Assembly (NCBI GenBank): GCA_000961725.1
Contig: LADS01000070.1
Span: 48,443-112,442 of the forward strand
Direction: 5' to 3'
DNA length: 64,000 bases
DNA from: Desulfobulbaceae bacterium BRH_c16a
GTDB lineage: Bacteria > Desulfobacterota > Desulfobulbia > Desulfobulbales > Desulfocapsaceae
Shown here: positions 8,159-16,031 of the stretch, piece by piece
How positions within the stretch are numbered: the stretch's first letter is position 1
How the letters are laid out: every line of letters starts with the position of its first letter
The notes under the pieces: generated by a model
Databases searched by the model: none
Seen by the model: only the letters and a program-made list of their open reading frames with translations
What the model was told of the DNA's origin: nothing
Program-made: the position numbers and the translations under genes

Positions 8159-8896
8159 ATGCACATTCAGACAGTTGGTTTACAGGGTCTTAAGGCTCCG
8201 GTCAAGGTAAAGGAAAGAAGCGGCAAGCTGCAGAACACAATCGCCACGATATCCATGCAGGCCCGACTCCTTGAAGGCTCTCAGGATAACTGTGTAGAAA
8301 AATTCACATCGATTCTCAATGATTATCTCGGTGAGCTCTCAGTCACCAGTTTCAGAACCATCCTCGCTCGCTTACAAGACGGCCTGTGTGCAAAAAGCGT
8401 CCGGCTGGAAATGGAATTCCCTTATTTTCTCGACAAAAAAGCCCCGGTCAGCGACACCCACAGCCTCATGGAGTACTCGTGCACCTTCTCCGGCGGGGTA
8501 GGTGACGATGAAGGATTTATCCTCTCGGTAACCGTCCCGGTTACCACCCTCTGTCCCTGCTCAAAAGAGATCAGCGCAGGCGGTGCACACAACCAGCGGG
8601 CCGAAGTAACCTTGAATGTCAAATTCAAGAATTTCATCTGGGCTGAAGACCTGATCGAGATGATCGAAAAGTCGGCTTCCTGCGAGGTCTACGCCTTGCT
8701 CAAACGGCCGGACGAGAAATACGTGACGGAGAAGGCTTTCAACAACCCGATGTTTGTCGAGGACGTGGTCAGAAAGGTGGCGGTTGCCGCACTCGCCGAT
8801 CCGAATATCACCTGGTTTTCCGCCGGAGTGGAAAGCTTCGAATCGATCCATAAACATAGCGCCTATGCCTATGTGGACAGCGACGAGGTACGCTGA
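8159..8896 (+). CDS. folE2: GTP cyclohydrolase FolE2 (type IB)
   Basis: A 245-residue tunnel-fold enzyme converting GTP to 7,8-dihydroneopterin triphosphate for folate and/or queuosine. The catalytic cysteine lies in TTLCPCSKEISAGGAHNQR, diagnostic of type IB; SLMEYSCTFSG and the terminal SFESIHKHSAYAYV also fit. Type IB enzymes are not strictly zinc dependent. The gene is monocistronic. The 250-bp leader holds a palindrome but no recognisable preQ1 or THF riboswitch. Confidence 0.95.
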   Translation: MHIQTVGLQGLKAPVKVKERSGKLQNTIATISMQARLLEGSQDNCVEKFTSILNDYLGELSVTSFRTILARLQDGLCAKSVRLEMEFPYFLDKKAPVSDTHSLMEYSCTFSGGVGDDEGFILSVTVPVTTLCPCSKEISAGGAHNQRAEVTLNVKFKNFIWAEDLIEMIEKSASCEVYALLKRPDEKYVTEKAFNNPMFVEDVVRKVAVAALADPNITWFSAGVESFESIHKHSAYAYVDSDEVR

Positions 8897-9075
8897 CCCT
8901 CAAAAGATAGATTAGCCGTTCGCTGGTTTGTGTCTCACGATGCAGTGAAGCCGCCGAAAAACCAGGGGCGGTTGAAAAAACAACCAACATGGTCTATACT
9001 CGACCATGTGACTGTATTTGTGCTCCCTCCCCATCTGTCCTTGCTGAAAAAAAACCAGGCCGCAATGGCAATACA

Positions 9076-9116
9076 CCTCTGCATATTTTGCAGAGGCAGG
9101 AGTTCGCTTTCACTCC
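9076..9116 (+). promoter_or_regulatory. Two consecutive hairpins in the citrate synthase leader
   Basis: CCTCTGCA/TGCAGAGG (9076-9083 with 9089-9096) closes a 5-base loop. It is followed by GGAGT/ACTCC (9099-9103 with 9112-9116). There is no T run, so they are not an intrinsic terminator. They sit 77 bases before the ATG and may be a structured 5' UTR. Nothing else was recognised in the 296-bp gap. Confidence 0.35.
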
Positions 9117-9192
9117 GCCTTAAATGCCGATCAGTCCCTTTGCCGTAAAATTTCGGCCAAGGGGCTCCCATCTCTTACCAATAGGAAAAATA

Positions 9193-10491
9193 ATGACCAA
9201 GCAAACCGCACAATTAACCATCGACGGAAATACCTTCGCGCTACCGATCTGCGAAAGCACTACCGGTGAAAAAGCCCTTGATATAAGAGGGTTGCTGCGC
9301 GACACGGGCTGCATCACCCTTGACAGCGGGTACATGAATACCGGCTCTTGCCAGTCACAGATTACCTACCTGGATGGCGAAAAGGGTATCCTTCGGTATC
9401 GCGGTTACGAAGTAGCAGATCTGGCTGAACATTGTCAATTTATCGAAGTTGCATACCTGCTCCTGACCGGCGAGCTGCCGACCGCAATCGAACTGGCACA
9501 ATTTAAGAACGACATGACCAAGTTCGCCCTGATCCATGAAGACATGATCCACTTCTTCGATCATTTCCCGCCAAAAGCATCGCCGATGTCGATACTGTCG
9601 ACGATGGTCGGCACCCTGCATGATTTCTACCCGGAAATGGACCTCGACGAGGACCCCTATGGCGGTATCACCACCACTACGGCGCGATTGCTGTCGAAAA
9701 CCAGGACCATCGCGGCGTTTTCGTACAAGAAGAACATGGGTCATCCGCTCGCCTATCCCCGTCCCGATTTAAGTTATTGTTCCAATTTCTTATATATGAT
9801 GTTCGATCGCCCCAACCTGCCTTACACCATCGAGCCGGTACTGGTCTCCGCTCTGAACAAGCTGCTTATTCTGCACGCCGATCATGAGCAGAACTGTTCG
9901 ACTTCGACGGTGCGGCTGGTCGGCAGTGCGGGGGTCAGGCTTTACCCTTCCATCTCCGCCGGCATCAGCGCCCTTTGGGGGCCGCTGCACGGCGGCGCCA
10001 GCGCAGCCGTCATGCGCATGCTTGAGAAAATATACGCCGACGGTATGAATTATGACAAATATATCGAAATGGCCAAGGATCCCGGCAATCCATACAGGCT
10101 TACCGGATTTGGTCATCGCGTCTACAAGACCTACGACCCGCGAGCCACGATCATCAAAAAGACCTGTCACGAAGTGCTCAGCACCCTGAAGATATCCGAC
10201 CCGCTGCTGGACATTGCTCTCGAGTTGGAAGAGCGGGTCGGCAACGACGAGTATTTCCAAAAGCGAAACCTCTACCCGAATGTCGACTTTTATTCGGGGA
10301 TCATTTACCGGGCCATGGGCATCCCGACCAACATGTTTACGGTCATGTTCGCCCTCGGCCGACTGCCCGGCTGGATCTCCCACTGGCAGGAGATGAATCT
10401 GGGCAAGGACAGCAGCAGAATCGGGCGACCGCGTCAGGTGTACAGCGGCATTCCCACCCGCTCCTTCGTCCCGCTTGGAGAGCGGCATTGA
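9193..10491 (+). CDS. gltA: Citrate synthase
   Basis: A 432-residue hexameric-type citrate synthase condensing oxaloacetate and acetyl-CoA. The catalytic triad is visible: His in GPLHGGASAAVMRM, His in GFGHRVYKTYDPRA, and Asp in NVDFYSGIIYRAMG. I take the ATG at 9193 because AGGAAAA lies just upstream and the N-terminus then matches the family; an in-frame ATG at 9124 would add 23 atypical residues. The stop overlaps the start of the methyltransferase gene, indicating coupling. Confidence 0.95.
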   Translation: MTKQTAQLTIDGNTFALPICESTTGEKALDIRGLLRDTGCITLDSGYMNTGSCQSQITYLDGEKGILRYRGYEVADLAEHCQFIEVAYLLLTGELPTAIELAQFKNDMTKFALIHEDMIHFFDHFPPKASPMSILSTMVGTLHDFYPEMDLDEDPYGGITTTTARLLSKTRTIAAFSYKKNMGHPLAYPRPDLSYCSNFLYMMFDRPNLPYTIEPVLVSALNKLLILHADHEQNCSTSTVRLVGSAGVRLYPSISAGISALWGPLHGGASAAVMRMLEKIYADGMNYDKYIEMAKDPGNPYRLTGFGHRVYKTYDPRATIIKKTCHEVLSTLKISDPLLDIALELEERVGNDEYFQKRNLYPNVDFYSGIIYRAMGIPTNMFTVMFALGRLPGWISHWQEMNLGKDSSRIGRPRQVYSGIPTRSFVPLGERH

Positions 10492-11201
10492 AGTTGAAAT
10501 CATTGACGCAAGACTTGATTGAACAGCAGGGCTCCGGGGCCCATCGCCGCTGCATCGTATGCGAGACGTTATCGGCCGGTTTATTTATGGCCGTGGCGAG
10601 CCGGAGTTACCTGCGGTGCAGCGCTTGCCAGGCAACTTTTCTCGATCCGGCGCACAGAGTATCGACCGAAGAAGAGCACCTGCGCTATCGCCGACATCAT
10701 AACGATCCGGTGGATGAAGGCTATCGCCGGTTTTTGGCAAAGCTTGCCGAACCATTATTGCAACGGCTGTCGCCGCAGGCCAAGGGACTGGATTATGGAT
10801 GTGGTCCGGGGCCGGCCCTTGCCTGCATGTTGGGCGAGGCGGGACAGCGGATGACATTGTTCGATCCGCTTTTTTTTCCCGATCCGGAAGTGCTCGATGA
10901 TCTGTATGATTTCATTACCTGCACTGAGACCATTGAGCATTTCCATCGACCGGCCGAGGAATTCGCCCGGTTCGACCGGATGCTGCGGCCTGGAGGATGG
11001 CTGGCACTGATGACCTGTTTCCAAACCGACGACCATCGTTTTGCGTCCTGGCATTACCGCCGCGACATGACCCATGTTGTGTTTTACCGTGAGGAAACAC
11101 TACGCCATATCGCCCGGCGATTCGGGTGGAGCTGCGAAATCCCGGTCAAGGATGTCGCTTTGATGCAGAAGCCATACGATCCCGCAAGTCCTTCAGGATG
11201 A
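10488..11201 (+). CDS. Class I SAM-dependent methyltransferase with N-terminal cysteine motif
   Basis: A 237-residue protein. Residues about 20-48 contain CIVC...CSAC, a likely zinc ribbon. Residues about 95-190 are a methyltransferase core with GLDYGCGPGPALACML (SAM loop) and DFITCTETIEHFHRP. It starts at a TTG overlapping the gltA stop, with GGAG 7 bases upstream. The substrate is unknown; zinc-ribbon plus class I methyltransferase proteins of this type often act on sugars or nucleic acids. Coupling to citrate synthase gives no clear functional link. Confidence 0.8.
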   Translation: MKLKSLTQDLIEQQGSGAHRRCIVCETLSAGLFMAVASRSYLRCSACQATFLDPAHRVSTEEEHLRYRRHHNDPVDEGYRRFLAKLAEPLLQRLSPQAKGLDYGCGPGPALACMLGEAGQRMTLFDPLFFPDPEVLDDLYDFITCTETIEHFHRPAEEFARFDRMLRPGGWLALMTCFQTDDHRFASWHYRRDMTHVVFYREETLRHIARRFGWSCEIPVKDVALMQKPYDPASPSG

Positions 11202-11280
11202 AATGAACCGATTTTTATGATAAAACATTTCGCGCATTGCCGGTTGCGGCGTAACCTCTCACAAGAAAAAGGACAGCTTT

Positions 11281-12261
11281 ATGAAAATACTGGTAACAGG
11301 AGGCACTGGATTTACCGGCCATAATCTCAGCAAGAGGCTTTTACAGGAAGGCCATCAGGTCAGATTGCTGGTACGCAGCAGGGCACGGGTTGCTCTTGAC
11401 CCGCATCCTGCCCTGGAGATCCTGGATGGAGACATCAGGGACCGGGAGGCGGTGGATAAAGCGGTTGCCGGAACGGCTAAAATCTTCAACATCGCTGCGA
11501 TGTATCGGTCTGCTTCTTCGGTTGACCAGGACTATTGGGATATCCATGTCAAAGGAACCCGGCATCTGCTGGAAGCCGCGGTACAACATGATGTCGGCCG
11601 GTTTGTCCACTGCAGCACGGTGGGTGTGCACGGCGATGTGAAGGTGCCGCCGGCAACCGAGGAGTCGCCTTACGCCCCCGCCGATATCTATCAGCGGACC
11701 AAACTCGAAGGAGAACTGCTGGCTCGGGAGTTCTCCGCCAAAAACGGCCTGCCGCTGTCGGTCGTCCGGCCGACGGCCATTTACGGACCGGGCGATATGC
11801 GGCTGCTGAAGGTGTTCAAACTGGCGACAAAGAGCATCTCCCCGGTCATCGGCACCGGCAAAATCTTTTACCATATGGTCTATATAGACGACCTGGTACA
11901 GGGATTCATCTTAGCCGGCGAGGTCGACGCTGCCATCGGCGAGGTCTTTATTATCGGCGGCGAAGAGAACATGATCCTTGACGAACTGCTTTCCACCATT
12001 GCCGAAATAACCGGCCGTCCGGACACGAAGGTCCACCTTCCCGCTTTGCCCTTTCAGCTTGCCGGTTCGCTCTGCGAGAAGATCTGCATACCTCTCGGCA
12101 TCGAACCGCCGATTTACCGAAGGCGGGTCGATTTTTTCACCAAGAGCCGCAGCTTCGATATCGGCAAGGCGAAAAGGCTGCTGGGCTACTCCCCGAAATA
12201 TGGTCTGCGGGCAGGGTTGAGCAAGACCGCTGAGTGGTATAAGGATCAGGGTTTACTTTAG
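11281..12261 (+). CDS. NAD(P)-dependent sugar epimerase/dehydratase (extended SDR)
   Basis: A 326-residue extended short-chain dehydrogenase. The Rossmann motif TGGTGFTGHNL (residues 6-16) and the catalytic YQRTK (YxxxK) with upstream HCSTVGVHG are complete. It resembles HpnA-like and dihydroflavonol-reductase-like epimerases. Such enzymes act on nucleotide sugars or lipid-linked sugars; the substrate cannot be told here. It lies 79 bp beyond the methyltransferase and could share its transcript. A weak terminator follows. Confidence 0.85.
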   Translation: MKILVTGGTGFTGHNLSKRLLQEGHQVRLLVRSRARVALDPHPALEILDGDIRDREAVDKAVAGTAKIFNIAAMYRSASSVDQDYWDIHVKGTRHLLEAAVQHDVGRFVHCSTVGVHGDVKVPPATEESPYAPADIYQRTKLEGELLAREFSAKNGLPLSVVRPTAIYGPGDMRLLKVFKLATKSISPVIGTGKIFYHMVYIDDLVQGFILAGEVDAAIGEVFIIGGEENMILDELLSTIAEITGRPDTKVHLPALPFQLAGSLCEKICIPLGIEPPIYRRRVDFFTKSRSFDIGKAKRLLGYSPKYGLRAGLSKTAEWYKDQGLL

Positions 12262-12270
12262 TTACAGACT

Positions 12271-12298
12271 AAAAAGGGGCGTATATTCAGCCTTTTTT
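12271..12298 (+). terminator. Weak intrinsic terminator after the epimerase gene
   Basis: AAAAAGG...CCTTTTT arms around GGC-loop-GCC are followed by T residues. It lies 10 bases beyond the epimerase stop. Confidence 0.5.
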
Positions 12299-12679
12299 GA
12301 TTTTCACCACGAACACCGGCAGGCAGGTCGGGTGCGTTGAAGGAAGCCCCAGCATGGCACATCAAACTTGATTTGTTTGAGAGTATGGTTTATAAAACGA
12401 ATAACTAAATAAAAATCCGTCGATTTGTGAACTCAATCACAAGAAGTAGTGCCTTATTGAAATAATGATTTTTCATCCAACACCCGATATCTTCGCCATA
12501 CCAATCAGCATCCTTGTACTCTCCATGCGCAACCATGCGCCCTCCTCCCTGACACCACCTTGAGATAATCGTTTCATCCCGGAAAACATTGGCGGCGTTC
12601 AGTTTTCAACTCTCCGACTAAGGTTTCCAACCCTTTTTCCAGTAACATTTCCATTACTATTTCGGTTGTATACCGTTTT
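12299..12679. other. Long non-coding stretch; one short unrecognised open frame
   Basis: This part of the 665-bp gap before the PurF homologue holds no convincing gene. On the minus strand an open stretch of 66 codons (12605 down to 12408) reads VAHGEYKDADWYGEDIGCW in its middle and has an unremarkable internal ATG. It may be a decayed gene end, but I recognise no family. The right part of the gap carries structured repeat copy A. Confidence 0.4.
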
Positions 12680-12789
12680 AGTACCTTAGTACCTTAGAAA
12701 TTTATTTCTTGTTTTTCACCCCTCAAGGGGGTGCTGAAAGAGTAAGGAATGAATTTCGTGAAGGTACTTATCCTCCCCTTGTGGAGGGT
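12680..12789. repeat. Structured dispersed repeat, copy A (full-length form)
   Basis: Four blocks occur in order: arm 1 left (12688-12711, AGTACCTTAGAAATT...), arm 2 left (12717-12733, CACCCCTCAAGGGGGTG), arm 1 right (12744-12769, ...GAATTTCGTGAAGGTACTT) and arm 2 right (12770-12789, CCTCCCCTTGTGGAGGG). Arms 1 are inverted repeats of each other and so are arms 2, which makes the pairs interleave. An extra AGTACCTT precedes it at 12680-12687. Related copies lie at 41713-41783 and 52160-52230. Confidence 0.85.
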
Positions 12790-12926
12790 TAGATCGGTCC
12801 TGTCGTATACGTTCTGCTTTCTCGTCAGTTCATTTGCGGGAAGGGAACGTCGAGCGGATGAAGCACATTGCAATGAGCACAGGGTTTATCTTTTCACCCA
12901 TTTTTTCCTGAGTAAGATATAAAAAT

Positions 12927-14342
12927 ATGCATAATCAATTAATTACACGAAGTCCTCGTGATAAATGCGGTGTCTGCGGCGTTTTCGGCCACCCCGAAGC
13001 CGCACGGCTGACGTATTTCGGACTTTATGCTTTGCAACACCGAGGCCAGAATAGTGCCGGAATGGTCAGTCACGATGGCAGCCGGACATGGACGCGCAAG
13101 GCAATCGGCCTGATCTCCGAAGTGTTTACCGAAGAACATTTACAGTCCCTCAAAGGTGAAGCAGCTCTGGGACATGTCCTGGATTCGTCTCTTTCCGATA
13201 TTTCGATACTCAATATACAGCCTTTTACCGCCACGCATCGAGGTAGAACCATATCGGTGGCCCATAACGGCAGCATCACCAACATCAAGCAGTTGCGTGC
13301 TGATCTTCATGCGAAAGGTGCTATTTTTCACTCCGAAATCAGCAGCGAGATAGTTGTCCACCTCCTGGCGCACTGCGTCGGATTGGATCTTGTCTCGGCG
13401 CTGCTCACCACCTTTGCCGAAATCAAAGGCGCATTTTCCATGCTGCTGCTGGTTGACGGCACTCTGGTCGCAGTTCGCGACCCTCATGGCTTCAGGCCGC
13501 TTTGTCTTGGCCGCCTGGACAATGGCGGCTATGTCGTGGCCTCGGAAACATGTGCTTTTGACCTTATCGATGCCAAATATCTACGGGATATAGAGCCGGG
13601 AGAAATTCTGCTGATCGACTCGAATGGTCTCCGCTCCGTTTATCTTCCCCAAAAGTGTCCAAGTTTCTGCATATTCGAACAGGTTTATTTTGCCAGGCCG
13701 GACAGCAATATGTTCGGCACCAGTGTCTACCAGAGCAGAAAGCGTATGGGCGAGGCCCTCGCACGAGAATGCAGGGTAGAGGCGGATCTTGTCATGCCCT
13801 TTCCCGACTCGGGCATCTATGCCGCCCTCGGCTATGCCCAAGCCACAGCCATTCCCTTCGAACTTGGGCTCATCCGCAACCATTATATCGGCCGGACATT
13901 CATTCAATCGGCCCGATCGGACCGGGCATTGGCTGTTCGGATGAAACTTAACCCGGTCCGCTCGCTTCTTCGTGGCAAGCGGGTAATTATTATCGACGAC
14001 TCGGCCATCAGCGGCGCCACCGTTTCAAGCAAGATCCGTTCGCTGCGAGAGGCGGGGGCACGTGAAGTGCATCTGCTGGTGAGCTGTCCGCCGATCCGCT
14101 TTTCTTGCGCCTACGGCATTCATTTTCCGGCAAGGGATCGGCTTCTCGCCAACGGAAAATCCATAGTGCAGATCCGTGACAATCTTGGCCTGGACACCCT
14201 GCACTACCTTAGTCTGGATGGACTGATCAAGGCAGCCGGAGGCGAAAGCGTCTCATACTGCAAGGCGTGCATGGACTCCATTTGCCCGGAACGGAAAGAT
14301 CCGGTTGAACATGAAAGCGGTGGTGTCGAGAAAATAATGTAA
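12927..14342 (+). CDS. Divergent amidophosphoribosyltransferase (PurF homologue)
   Basis: A 471-residue protein aligned over its full length with PurF, which makes phosphoribosylamine from PRPP and glutamine. Kept: the nucleophile Cys14 after a short propeptide (DKCGVCGVFGH), ALQHRGQ, NG at 114-115, the PDSG and IGRTFIQ motifs, and four cysteines (247, 393, 444, 447) at the positions of the Bacillus-type Fe-S cluster. Changed: the glutamine-site Arg-Tyr of GHVRY is Leu85-Asp86; the glutamine-site Asp of SDTE is Ser139; the PRPP loop DDSIVRGTT reads DDSAISGAT (356-364), losing the Arg. These are substitutions in a full-length open frame, so the product is probably made but altered in function. 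A second, normal purF elsewhere is expected. Confidence 0.85.
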   Translation: MHNQLITRSPRDKCGVCGVFGHPEAARLTYFGLYALQHRGQNSAGMVSHDGSRTWTRKAIGLISEVFTEEHLQSLKGEAALGHVLDSSLSDISILNIQPFTATHRGRTISVAHNGSITNIKQLRADLHAKGAIFHSEISSEIVVHLLAHCVGLDLVSALLTTFAEIKGAFSMLLLVDGTLVAVRDPHGFRPLCLGRLDNGGYVVASETCAFDLIDAKYLRDIEPGEILLIDSNGLRSVYLPQKCPSFCIFEQVYFARPDSNMFGTSVYQSRKRMGEALARECRVEADLVMPFPDSGIYAALGYAQATAIPFELGLIRNHYIGRTFIQSARSDRALAVRMKLNPVRSLLRGKRVIIIDDSAISGATVSSKIRSLREAGAREVHLLVSCPPIRFSCAYGIHFPARDRLLANGKSIVQIRDNLGLDTLHYLSLDGLIKAAGGESVSYCKACMDSICPERKDPVEHESGGVEKIM

Positions 14343-14355
14343 GGGGACCGTCCCC
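14343..14355. repeat. REP-like palindrome GGGGACCGTCCCC
   Basis: A 13-base palindrome starts directly after the PurF-homologue stop and is followed by ACTACCTTTAAAG. It resembles GGGGAC...GTCCCC palindromes that are dispersed in many bacterial genomes. Only this copy is in the window. Confidence 0.45.
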
Positions 14356-14376
14356 ACTACCTTTAAAGCTGCCACA

Positions 14377-16011
14377 ATGCAAACAACTCAAAACAAACTC
14401 CTCCACAAGGAAATTTCCCGCCGCCGCACCTTCGGCATCATCAGCCATCCAGATGCCGGTAAGACCACTCTTACAGAAAAACTGTTGCTTTTCGGTGGCG
14501 CCATCCAAATGGCGGGTTCGGTCAAAGGCCGCAAGGCGAGCCGCCACGCCACCAGCGACTGGATGGCGATCGAACGGGAACGCGGCATCTCGGTCACCAG
14601 TTCGGTTATGCAATTCGACTATGGCGATTGCGAAATCAACCTCCTTGACACCCCAGGTCACCAGGATTTTTCCGAGGACACCTACCGGGTGCTGACGGCG
14701 GTGGACAGTGCGGTAATGGTGATTGACAGCGTCAAGGGCGTAGAAACCCAAACCCTCAAACTGATGGAAGTCTGCCGGATGAGAAACACGCCGATTTTGA
14801 CTTTCGTCAACAAGCTCGATCGTGAGGGCATGTCGCCCATCGATATCCTCGCCGACATCGAAGAAACCTTGCAGATCGAGTGTGCGCCGCTCTCCTGGCC
14901 TATCGGCATGGGTAAAAACTTTCGCGGCACGTACAACCTCTACCGCCGGGAGCTGATCCTCTTTACCCCCGGTCAGGAACGGCTGTCCGGCGATGCCATT
15001 ACAATTCGCGATCTTGATGATCCACGGCTCGATCAGATTCTCGGTCGCCAGGCCGACGAACTGCGCGCCGACGTTGCCCTGCTGGAGGGTGCGGCCAACC
15101 CCTTTGATCTCCAGGATTTTCTCAAAGGCAACCAAACGCCGGTCTTTTTCGGCAGTGCGATCAACAACTTCGGCGTAAGGGAACTGCTCGACACCTTCGT
15201 GGAAATCGCCCCCTCGCCCTTGCCTCGTCCGACCACCACCCGTATGGTCTTTCCGGAAGAGGAAACCTTTTCCGGCTTCGTCTTTAAAATCCAGGCCAAC
15301 ATGGACCCGTCTCATCGTGACCGGATCGCCTTCCTGCGCGTCTGCTCGGGTCGGTTTCAAAGGGGAATGAAGGTGCGCCATCACCGGCTTGGCAAGGATA
15401 TCCTAATCTCCAATCCAATTATCTTCATGGCTCAGGATCGTGCTTTTGCGGAAGAGGCCTGGCCTGGCGATATTATCGGCATCCACAACCACGGCACAAT
15501 CAGGATCGGCGACACCTTTTCGGAAAAGGAACCGCTGGCTTTTACCGGCATTCCCAATTTTGCCCCCGAGCATTTCCGCCGGGTGCAGCTAAAATCTCCG
15601 CTTAAGGCCAAACAGCTGCAAAAGGGCTTGACCCAGCTGGTGGAAGAGGGCGCAGTACAGCTGTTCCGGCCGCTGCTGGGAAACGATTTTATCCTGGGGG
15701 CGGTGGGTGTGCTGCAGTTCGAGGTGACCATGGCTCGGCTCAAGGCGGAATACGGTGTTGATGCAGTGTATGAACCGGTTGACTACGCCACCGCCCGCTG
15801 GGTTCGATGCGATGATAAAAAACAGTTTGCCCTCTTTGAAAAAGCCAACATCGCCAATCTGGCACTGGACGTGGAGGGGAACTTAACCTATCTGGGCTCA
15901 AGCGAATGGTATCTCAAATTCGTGGCGGAAAAGTGGCCGGACATAATTTTTCTTAACACCCGTGAATACAACTGGCCAAGCTCCATATTTATGTTATTGA
16001 AAATGCTATGA
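14377..16011 (+). CDS. prfC: Peptide chain release factor 3
   Basis: A 544-residue translational GTPase that recycles RF1/RF2 from the ribosome. G1 is HPDAGKTT, the switch region contains RGISVTSSVMQF, G3 is DTPGHQDFSEDT, and G4 is FVNKLDRE. The RF3-specific domains 2 and 3 are complete (FVFKIQANMDPSHRDRIAF). The last dozen residues (NWPSSIFMLLKML) differ from the usual RF3 end and might reflect a late frameshift. It lies 34 bp after the PurF homologue and 20 bp before groEL, so the three may be one transcript. Confidence 0.95.
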   Translation: MQTTQNKLLHKEISRRRTFGIISHPDAGKTTLTEKLLLFGGAIQMAGSVKGRKASRHATSDWMAIERERGISVTSSVMQFDYGDCEINLLDTPGHQDFSEDTYRVLTAVDSAVMVIDSVKGVETQTLKLMEVCRMRNTPILTFVNKLDREGMSPIDILADIEETLQIECAPLSWPIGMGKNFRGTYNLYRRELILFTPGQERLSGDAITIRDLDDPRLDQILGRQADELRADVALLEGAANPFDLQDFLKGNQTPVFFGSAINNFGVRELLDTFVEIAPSPLPRPTTTRMVFPEEETFSGFVFKIQANMDPSHRDRIAFLRVCSGRFQRGMKVRHHRLGKDILISNPIIFMAQDRAFAEEAWPGDIIGIHNHGTIRIGDTFSEKEPLAFTGIPNFAPEHFRRVQLKSPLKAKQLQKGLTQLVEEGAVQLFRPLLGNDFILGAVGVLQFEVTMARLKAEYGVDAVYEPVDYATARWVRCDDKKQFALFEKANIANLALDVEGNLTYLGSSEWYLKFVAEKWPDIIFLNTREYNWPSSIFMLLKML

Positions 16012-16031
16012 CTCAAAAGGAGAAATAAACA

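Noticed and set aside
14227..15384. 385-codon minus-strand frame across prfC
   Set aside because: It covers the GTPase domain of RF3 in antisense and has no recognisable motif; high GC at third positions creates such frames.
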